Assembly (NCBI GenBank): GCA_902464565.1
Contig: CABQJV010000024.1
Location: 1 to 30,885 of the forward strand
Source: an uncultured Collinsella sp.
GTDB lineage: Bacteria; Actinomycetota; Coriobacteriia; Coriobacteriales; Coriobacteriaceae
Length of the DNA stretch: 30,885 nt
Reading direction: 5' to 3'
In this document: positions 16,899 through 22,342 of the stretch, in pieces
Layout of the letters: every line of letters starts with the position of its first letter
How positions within the stretch are numbered: position 1 is the stretch's first letter
Notes under the pieces: generated by a model
Told to the model about the DNA's origin: nothing
Database searches by the model: none
Seen by the model: only the letters and a program-made list of their open reading frames with translations
Translations under genes and position numbers: made by a program

Positions 16899-17642
16899 CT
16901 ATTGCATCGGGTCGGACAGGACCCGTTCGATCTCTGATGCGGGAAGTGCGCCTTGGCGCAGGATCTGGAGGCCGCCGTGCTGGAACGACACGATGGTCGA
17001 GGCGTCGCGACACGGGGTCTCGCCGGCGTCGACGGCAACATCGACCCCCTCCAGGATGCGACCTTCGACGGCGGCAAAGCTTGCCGGCGAGGGCGCGCCG
17101 TGTGTGTTGGCGCTCGTGCAGGCAAGGGGACTGCCGCAGGCGCGGATGAGCGCTTGGACCACGGGAGAGGCCGAAGCGCGCAGGGCCACGGTGTCGTCGG
17201 CAGCACGCATAAAGGTCGGCACGCAGGGAGCCGCCTTGACCACGATAGTCAGGGCTCCCGGCCAGCATCGTCGCGCAAGCACGCGGGCATCTTCCGGGAT
17301 ATCCACGCCATAGCGGTCGAGCGCCTCGACGCCATCGACCAGCCAGGCGACCGTTTGGGTGAGCTTGCGCTGCTTGAGGGTAAAGATGCGGCGGTAGCCA
17401 GTACCAAGCGCAGGGACCGCGGCGCCATTGACGACAGCCTGCGGATCGCGCGGCCACGATGGGAATTCGCTTGTATCTTGGGGCACGGCGTCCGAGAAGG
17501 CGTTGACTGCCACGGCGACACCGTAGACGGTCTCGGTCGGGATCAAGGCCAGGCCGCCGCGGCCGAGCACCTCGGCCGTGCGCTCGACGGCGAGCCGATG
17601 CGGCTCGCGCGTTCCCTCGTATACCCGATAGACCGTCTGCAT
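16899..17642 (-). CDS. tsaC: L-threonylcarbamoyladenylate synthase (Sua5/YrdC/YwlC family)
   Basis: This enzyme makes threonylcarbamoyl-AMP, the activated intermediate for the t6A37 modification of ANN-decoding tRNAs. It has 247 residues and a single YrdC domain. The PTETVYGV motif (35-42), the KQR motif (90-92) and SAN in CTSANTHG are visible. Between PTETVYGVAVAVN and RRIFTLKQR lies an insertion of about 35 residues (50-83) that is absent from usual family members. The C-terminal Sua5 domain is missing, so it is TsaC-like. The prfA-prmC-tsaC association is common in Firmicutes and Actinobacteria. Here hicAB has come between prmC and tsaC. Confidence 0.92.
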   Translation of the reverse strand: MQTVYRVYEGTREPHRLAVERTAEVLGRGGLALIPTETVYGVAVAVNAFSDAVPQDTSEFPSWPRDPQAVVNGAAVPALGTGYRRIFTLKQRKLTQTVAWLVDGVEALDRYGVDIPEDARVLARRCWPGALTIVVKAAPCVPTFMRAADDTVALRASASPVVQALIRACGSPLACTSANTHGAPSPASFAAVEGRILEGVDVAVDAGETPCRDASTIVSFQHGGLQILRQGALPASEIERVLSDPMQ

Positions 17643-17776
17643 GTGTATGCCAGCCCCTTACGCTCTGGTGAAAGTTTGTTTACTGAGGGGCATTCTCGCA
17701 CGAAACGTTCAACCTATTTGGCCAGAGTGCATGTTGGTTTGGTGAGCGGCTCTAGTAGTCGGTGAAAGTCAGGGGG

Positions 17777-18223
17777 TTATTGGAAGGCTACAGACTTCTT
17801 TGGTCTTCCGGCGTGACGTTCTTGGGCGGCGTAGCGCTCGATGCTGTCTATCGTTATCATCCGACGGCCATCGACGAGTTCAACATCGAGCTTTCCGGCT
17901 TTGACCAGCGCGGTAATCCGCGGAGCGGAGACTTTGAGGTCCAGCGCCGCGTCTTTAAATGTTCGGCACGCCGCTTCCCGAGCGTCCTCGTAGTCGATTT
18001 CGACTGAAAGGGCCACGACCTCGGCCGAGCGTTCGTACCCTGCCGGAGTCAAACCGTTGTTGAGGTCGTCGGCCAAAAACGCCATCAGCGCCTCGGTGGC
18101 ATGGGCAATCGCTTCTTCGCGCGTATCGCCATCGGCAAAGGCGCCGGGAATCTGCGGGAAGCTGGCGCAGTAACCGTCGTCTTCTTTTATGAGAACGCAG
18201 TCATAGGTAAATCGCTGCCTCAT
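17777..18223 (-). CDS. hicB: HicB-family antitoxin
   Basis: The antitoxin of a type II HicAB module, 148 residues from the ATG at 18223, which follows GGAGG by 5 nt. The N-terminal HicB fold (about 1-50) carries the diagnostic CASFPQIPGAFADGDTREEAI pattern, a partly degraded RNase-H-like domain. The C-terminal half (about 90-140) is a helix-turn-helix of excisionase type (SAPRITALVKAGKLDVELVDG), not the ribbon-helix-helix of many HicBs. It would bind the module's operator. The long upstream frame to 18268 overlaps hicA and is rejected. The gene starts 12 nt after the hicA stop. Confidence 0.92.
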   Translation of the reverse strand: MRQRFTYDCVLIKEDDGYCASFPQIPGAFADGDTREEAIAHATEALMAFLADDLNNGLTPAGYERSAEVVALSVEIDYEDAREAACRTFKDAALDLKVSAPRITALVKAGKLDVELVDGRRMITIDSIERYAAQERHAGRPKKSVAFQ

Positions 18224-18234
18224 TTTGCCTCCAA

Positions 18235-18420
18235 CTACCATCCAACTTGGCGACGAATACTTGCCCACGTGCCCTTCTTTGGTCGATCACCACCAGAGCC
18301 GTTCACGGTGACAACACGATCGGCAGAAACATACTTAGCATGACTACCGACTTGCGCGACCTTCACGAATCCATCGTGCTTGAGTAGGGCAATGATTTCC
18401 CGAAAGGTAGGAGGTTGCAT
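18235..18420 (-). CDS. hicA: HicA-family mRNA interferase toxin
   Basis: A 61-residue double-stranded-RNA-binding-fold toxin that cleaves mRNA independently of codons when not bound by HicB. The catalytic His in GSHAKY (about residue 27), the strand RVVTVNGSG and the C-terminal KKGTWASIRRQVGW match the HicA family from start to end. It is therefore complete and apparently intact. The ATG at 18420 has GAGG 7 nt upstream. The toxin gene precedes the antitoxin gene, the usual HicAB order. The pair lies between prmC and tsaC and interrupts an otherwise conserved order. Confidence 0.92.
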   Translation of the reverse strand: MQPPTFREIIALLKHDGFVKVAQVGSHAKYVSADRVVTVNGSGGDRPKKGTWASIRRQVGW

Positions 18421-18444
18421 GGGCCGACCTCTTTCAGCCGTCCT

Positions 18445-18474
18445 AATTATAAACTACTTTATAATTTTTGTTAA
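18445..18474 (-). promoter_or_regulatory. hicAB promoter embedded in a palindromic operator
   Basis: On the minus strand TTAACA (plus 18469-18474), a 17-nt spacer and TATAAT (plus 18446-18451) form a nearly consensus promoter. AATTATAAA (18445-18453) and TTTATAATT (18458-18466) form a perfect 9-bp inverted repeat around CTAC, covering the -10 and most of the spacer. Binding of the HicB-HicA complex here would block RNA polymerase, giving conditional autoregulation. This is the usual scheme for the family, inferred for this locus. Confidence 0.8.
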
Positions 18475-18488
18475 CCAGTTAATAAATA

Positions 18489-19739
18489 TTACTGGCGCTG
18501 CTTGGGCTCGGTGACGATGGCTCGGACGATGCGGGGGCGATTGGTGAGGTCATGGACGATACGCACGTCCGAAAGGCCTGCCTGGCGGCAGAGCTCGGCC
18601 GCGGCATCGAGGGCACCCTCGTAGAGCTCGCAGGCAAACAGGCCGCCGGCGCGCAGCATGTAAGGCGCCGCATTGAGCAGGCGGCGGAAGATATCGAGGC
18701 CGTCGGCGCCGCCCTCGAGCGCCAAATCGGGCTCGAAGTCCTTGACCTCGTGCGGCAGAGAGCGCATGACGTCGGTCGGAATGTAAGGCGGGTTGGAGAC
18801 GAGCACGTCGAAGGTGCCCCACTCCTCGCGGGGAATGGAACTCACCAGGTTGGTGAGGCTGAAGACGACCTCCTCGGACGTGAGCCCGAGCGCGTCGCGG
18901 TTTTTGGTGGCCAGGTCGATGGCGCGCGGCTCGATATCGGTAGCGGTACAGGTGACATGCCCGCGGCGCTCCCAGGCAAGGGAAAGCGAGATGCAGCCCG
19001 TGCCGCAGCCGACCTCGAGAACGCGGGCAGTGCGGGGCTCGACCGGAGCGGGCGCGGCGGCATCCTCCGTCAGAGACGCCTCGTGGTCGGCGCCTTCGAT
19101 GGCGATGCCGTATTCGTCGAGCTCGGGCTCAGCGGCCTCCTCGGCCTCGGTCTCTGCTGCCTGCGCGGCGGCTTCCTCGGCCTCGCGATCGGCCAGTTCC
19201 TCGGCATAGGCGCGGCTGCCCAGCACATCGCTACCCAACGCCGCCTCGTCGGCGGCTGTGAGGTTGGCGGCACGGCGCTCGGCCGTCGCTCGCTCGTCGG
19301 CCAATGCGGCTTCGGCCTTGCGCGCTTGCTCGACTTCATCGTTCCAGGGCAGCTCAACGCGCTGACGGGCGGCAGCCTCGGGGCTCAGCACCTCGGCATC
19401 CAGATAATTGAGGACTTCCTCGACGAGCATCTCGGTCTCAGGACGCGGAATGAGTACGCCGGGGGCGCACGCGACGTCGATCATGCGGAACTGCGTGCTG
19501 CCGGTGATGTACTGCAGCGGCTCGCCCTTGGCGCGGCGGACGACCGCCGCGTGCATGGTCTCGAGCTGCGCCGCATCGAGCGCCTCGTCCATACGCATAT
19601 ATAAGTCGATGCGCGCCAAGCCCGTGGCAGCGCACAGCAGCCATTCGGCAGAAAGACGGGGGTGTTTCTCACCGCGCTCGGCCAGGTACTCCTTGGTCCA
19701 CTCGAGACAACGCTTGATGGTCCAGATCTCGTTTGCCAT
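18489..19739 (-). CDS. prmC: Peptide chain release factor N5-glutamine methyltransferase with large insertion
   Basis: PrmC (HemK) methylates the Gln of the GGQ motif in RF1 and RF2, using SAM, in the cytoplasm. The N-terminal helical substrate domain is at about 1-112, with LQYITGSTQF and VLIPRPETE. The SAM domain runs from about 236 to 416, with LEVGCGTGCISL and the catalytic NPPY at 316-319. Between them lies an acidic, Ala/Glu-rich stretch of about 120 residues (113-235), so the protein has 416 residues where the family has about 280. I used the ATG at 19739, with GGAGG 5-6 nt upstream; the frame to 19814 adds 25 residues without family similarity. Its substrate gene prfA lies upstream, separated by 787 bp of repeat-rich DNA. 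Confidence 0.93.
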   Translation of the reverse strand: MANEIWTIKRCLEWTKEYLAERGEKHPRLSAEWLLCAATGLARIDLYMRMDEALDAAQLETMHAAVVRRAKGEPLQYITGSTQFRMIDVACAPGVLIPRPETEMLVEEVLNYLDAEVLSPEAAARQRVELPWNDEVEQARKAEAALADERATAERRAANLTAADEAALGSDVLGSRAYAEELADREAEEAAAQAAETEAEEAAEPELDEYGIAIEGADHEASLTEDAAAPAPVEPRTARVLEVGCGTGCISLSLAWERRGHVTCTATDIEPRAIDLATKNRDALGLTSEEVVFSLTNLVSSIPREEWGTFDVLVSNPPYIPTDVMRSLPHEVKDFEPDLALEGGADGLDIFRRLLNAAPYMLRAGGLFACELYEGALDAAAELCRQAGLSDVRIVHDLTNRPRIVRAIVTEPKQRQ

Positions 19740-20130
19740 GGGGCCCTCCCCTCTTAAGCGCCGGACGGCGCGCGAATGTCGGAGCAGATTGTACGCGAGG
19801 GTGGCACGCGGCAAGGGACGATTGAAGGCGATTATCGAGAATCAGCCCAGAATTATTGTTTGTCCCCGTCCAAAGTGTTCATTTGTCGACGTTCATATCT
19901 GCATCCGTCAAGCTTTTGGCAATGTTGCCACTTAACTGACCAATATCTAACCAAATACTTGCCACATTGCTTGACGAGCGACGCGCCAAAAAGGGCCCCG
20001 CGACTTCTTGGACGATTTTTTGAACATTATTTTCAATTGCAGGTGCATACCGTTAATTGCTTTAAGCAGGTAAACAGCTCAAAGGCCATCACAGCTGATT
20101 GAATAACATCTCAAAGCAATGTGTCCAACC

Positions 20131-20186
20131 TAGTCATTGGGGACGTTCTTAAACGACTAGCCAAACAAGAACGTCCCCAATGACTA
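20131..20186. repeat. Perfect 20-bp inverted repeat built from two GTCCC units
   Basis: Arms 20131-20150 and 20167-20186 are exact reverse complements, separated by 16 nt. The right arm is AAGAACGTCCCCAATGACTA, identical to 4602-4621 elsewhere in the window. The whole can form a long hairpin, but no U-tract follows on either strand. Confidence 0.85.
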
Positions 20187-20202
20187 GTCAGCCAGATGCC
20201 CA

Positions 20203-20314
20203 GGGTAGTCTTTCTGGGACGGGGCTTTTTTAGCTGCCCAATCCGGAACCCTCGAAGCTTGAGCACTATTTGAGATAAAGCAGCTAAAAAAGCCCCGTCC
20301 CAGAAAGACTACCC
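20203..20314. repeat. Perfect 34-bp inverted repeat (cruciform or bidirectional terminator-like)
   Basis: Arm 20203-20236 and arm 20281-20314 are perfect reverse complements around a 44-nt loop. Each arm carries a GGGACGGGGC block followed on its own strand by six T or, in the other arm, preceded by six A. The arms contain terminator-like sequence but the loop is long. No open reading frame spans it. Confidence 0.9.
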
Positions 20315-20317
20315 AAC

Positions 20318-20340
20318 AAGAAGTGTCCCAAAGTGCCGCC
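20318..20340 (+). repeat. Single GTCCC-type interspersed repeat unit
   Basis: AAGTGTCCCAAAGTGCCGCC (20321-20340) matches the unit at 4523-4540 with few changes. It lies just outside the 34-bp inverted repeat and 23 nt before copy B of the structured element. Confidence 0.6.
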
Positions 20341-20362
20341 TTCGGCAGCGATGGCAACGCCA

Positions 20363-20523
20363 CAGGTTGAGCATAAGTCAGCGAAAACGCCCCTAAGCGA
20401 GCAAGGTGACGTGAAAGAGGAGGGAAGCGTACTTCGGTACGCGACCGACGATTGAACGTCAGATTGCCGCTTAGGGGCGTTTGCAGCGTCGAGCCGTTAC
20501 GCGGTTTGGTAAAACCGCGTAAC
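20363..20523 (-). repeat. Structured intergenic element, copy B (downstream of prfA)
   Basis: This 161-nt element is the counterpart of 4638-4796. The outer stem pairs 20385-20399 with 20468-20482 (15 bp, perfect). The inner stem pairs 20401-20412 with 20456-20467 (10 of 12). An apical hairpin GCGTAC-TTCG-GTACGC lies at 20427-20442 with a stable UUCG-type loop. A separate 12-bp hairpin with a GGTA loop (20496-20507 with 20512-20523) ends 3 nt from the prfA stop codon. Stem sequences differ from copy A while pairing is kept. Confidence 0.75.
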
Positions 20524-20526
20524 CCG

Positions 20527-21594
20527 CTACACAGCCTGTGCCAGCTTCTCGGCTCGCTCGGCGGCGGCGAGCGCCTCGATGACGGTACCGAGCTGATCGC
20601 CCAGAAGGACGCCGTTGTAGGTGGAGTTGAAACCGATGCGGTGATCGGTCACGCGGTCCTGGGGCTGGTTGTAGGTACGGATCTTCTCGGAACGGTTGCC
20701 GTGGCCGATCTGGCTCTGGCGCTCGGCACCAAGCTCTGCCTGCTGCTTCTCGAGCTCCATCTCGTACAGACGAGCACGCAGCATCTGCATGCAGACCTCG
20801 CGGTTCTGAATCTGGGAGCGCTGCTCCTGCGACTGCACCACGGTGTTGGTGGGCAAGTGGGTGATGCGCACGGCGGAGTAGGTAGTGTTAACGCACTGAC
20901 CGCCAGGGCCGGAGGCGCAGTAGGTGTCGATGCGCAGGTCGGACTGGTTGATCTGGACGTCAATTTCCTCGGCCTCGGGAAGTACGGCGACGGTAGCCGT
21001 GGAGGTCTGAATGCGGCCCTGGGACTCGGTCTTGGGAACGCGCTGGACGCGATGCACGCCGGACTCGAACTTCATGACGGAGTAGACGCGGTCGCCCTCG
21101 ACCTTGAACTCGATGGACTTAAAGCCGCCGGCCTCGCTGGGGCTGGAGTCGAGCACGGTGGTCTTCCAACCGCGCGACTCGCAGAAGCGCTGGTACATCT
21201 TGTACAGATCGCCGGCAAAGATGGCCGCCTCGTCGCCACCGGCGGCGGAGCGGATCTCGACGATGGTGTTCTTGTCGTCGTTGGGATCGCTCGGGATGAG
21301 CATGTACTTGATGTCTTCCTCGAGCTGGGGAAGCTTCTCCTCGTTTTCGGAGATGTCCATCTGGAGCATCTCCTTCTCGTCCGCATCGGTCGTGTCGCGG
21401 AGCATCTCCTTGGCGGCCTCGATGTCATCGAGCGCGCCGATATACTCACGCGAGGCGGCAATGAGGTCGGACTGGTGCGCGTACTCCTTGTTGAGGCGCG
21501 TGAACTCCTTGATATCGGAGGCGACGGCCGGGTCGGAGAGCTTCTTCTCGAGCTCCTCGTAGGCCTTGATAATCTTTTCGAGCTTGTCGCGCAT
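20527..21594 (-). CDS. prfA: Peptide chain release factor 1
   Basis: RF1 reads UAA and UAG at the ribosomal A site and triggers peptide release, 355 residues. The GGQ motif is at 231-233, and the tripeptide anticodon loop is Pro187-Lys188-Thr189 (PxT form). The codon-reading histidine in the conserved GRIHTS segment is replaced by Gln196 (GRIQTS, codon at 21007-21009). The sequence after GGQ is CVNTTYSAVR, where His, Gly or Ser and NTTDSAVR are more usual. Otherwise length, coiled N-terminal domain and C-terminal domain are normal. The ATG at 21594 has AGGAG upstream. It is the substrate of PrmC, encoded downstream. Confidence 0.96.
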   Translation of the reverse strand: MRDKLEKIIKAYEELEKKLSDPAVASDIKEFTRLNKEYAHQSDLIAASREYIGALDDIEAAKEMLRDTTDADEKEMLQMDISENEEKLPQLEEDIKYMLIPSDPNDDKNTIVEIRSAAGGDEAAIFAGDLYKMYQRFCESRGWKTTVLDSSPSEAGGFKSIEFKVEGDRVYSVMKFESGVHRVQRVPKTESQGRIQTSTATVAVLPEAEEIDVQINQSDLRIDTYCASGPGGQCVNTTYSAVRITHLPTNTVVQSQEQRSQIQNREVCMQMLRARLYEMELEKQQAELGAERQSQIGHGNRSEKIRTYNQPQDRVTDHRIGFNSTYNGVLLGDQLGTVIEALAAAERAEKLAQAV

Positions 21595-21813
21595 GACGGG
21601 ACTCCTTTATATGCGTGAAGGTGAAAATCGGCAGAGTTGATGGGGCGCACGGCGCCACTGCGGGGGTAAGCCCGGCTAGAACATGTCGATCTTCAGATAC
21701 ATGCGCATCCCTTCGCGTATGGGGTACATAGTTGCGGTCTAACCCATACATGATAGCGTGCGCAGGCAAACCTGCATATAACCCGCACGGAATGCGACAA
21801 AAGGTCAGTCTCT
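21595..21813 (-). promoter_or_regulatory. Leader region upstream of prfA
   Basis: This stretch of about 220 bp carries no gene of normal size. Read on the minus strand it contains a GCAGG/CCTGC hairpin (21762-21775). It also contains a possible 8-codon leader frame (21676-21702, ATG behind AAGGG, ending in TAG) and a GGCGC/GCGCC hairpin near 21645. Promoter hexamers are not clear. rpmE, often found here in other Gram-positives, is absent. Confidence 0.35.
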
Positions 21814-21869
21814 TTCCTTGAATACAACTTCATCCGAACGCCTCCCGCATTCATCCGCACATATACGGA
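21814..21869 (+). repeat. Left copy of a ~56-bp direct repeat flanking the adhesin island
   Basis: The core 21828-21869 matches 30844-30885 at 37 of 42 positions, all five differences being transitions. The outer part TTCCTTGA (21814-21821) also matches, with one indel between. It ends in an imperfect palindrome, and the changes keep G-U pairing if transcribed on the minus strand. Confidence 0.85.
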
Positions 21870-21932
21870 TAAATTTGGGAATCCGATACCCTGAGGGCCG
21901 GATCGGCCGGCCCCGGGAGATCGGAGGACGCC

Positions 21933-22261
21933 ATGTCCGGAAAGGGCGGGAAGGGCGCCGCGAGGGCGGTCCCGAGGACCCACGGCAGGCTCACCGGGTA
22001 CGAGCGGGACACGGTCCAGAGGATGCTGAAGCGCAGGGTTCGCTCGGCCACTTCCTCGAGAGGTTCAAGGGCGTATCGACCCGCAGGCTCCACAGCTGCC
22101 TGATGTGGTTCAGATGGCTGCGCGAGGCCGCACGCGTCGGGGACAGGACGTCGCTCATGCGCGAGCAGCTCGACGACGGGCGCTACGAAAAGATCCGGAA
22201 GAAGATGATGGAGCCGGAGTACGAGTTCCATCTGGAGCCGGACGCGCAAACGGCGGGTTAA
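21933..22261 (+). pseudogene. Frameshifted transposase-like remnant
   Basis: An ATG at 21933 with GGAGG 5 nt upstream opens a frame with RLTGYERDTVQRMLKRR, then runs out of register near 22035 and stops at 22101-22103. A second frame continues from about 22035 to 22261 with GSLGHFLERFKGVSTRRLHS, CLMWFRWLREAARVGD and a charged C-terminus. The segment (F)KGVSTRRLxxxLxWFRWL resembles the C-terminal part of transposases of actinobacterial insertion sequences (IS1595 or IS256-like). The family cannot be fixed by eye. Together the pieces amount to only about 110 residues. The likely history is a large internal deletion plus a frameshift. It lies directly inside the left direct repeat. Confidence 0.5.
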
Positions 22262-22275
22262 CATAGCCTTTCACC

Positions 22276-22314
22276 AAAAAGGGCGAGCGGCCGCGCCCTG
22301 CGACCACCCGCCCT
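22276..22314 (-). terminator. Terminator of the adhesin gene
   Basis: AGGGCG (22280-22285) pairs with CGCCCT (22309-22314), with an inner GC-rich stem. The minus-strand reading continues into five T. It is about 30 nt past the adhesin stop codon. Confidence 0.75.
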
Positions 22315-22342
22315 CAATCAAAGCCCTTCTCGGCCGCCGTAG

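Larger units (their letters stand above)
19740..20526. other. Repeat-rich intergenic region between prfA and prmC
   Basis: This 787-bp stretch has no supported gene. The left part (about 19840-20125) is AT-rich compared with its surroundings and contains the palindrome TGGCAATGTTGCCA (19917-19930), a possible operator or promoter area for prmC. The right part contains a 20-bp inverted repeat (20131-20186), a 34-bp inverted repeat (20203-20314), a GTCCC unit (20318-20340) and copy B of the structured element (20363-20523). A plus-strand frame at 19776-20102 crosses these features and looks spurious. Confidence 0.7.

Noticed and set aside
19776..20102. Plus-strand frame of 108 codons in the prfA-prmC gap
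   Set aside because: It has no family resemblance and no good ribosome-binding site, and it starts in the prmC promoter area and runs through AT-rich repeat DNA.
21851..22264. Minus-strand frame of 137 codons opposite the transposase fragment
   Set aside because: It has no motif support. The plus strand has a ribosome-binding site and transposase-like residues instead.
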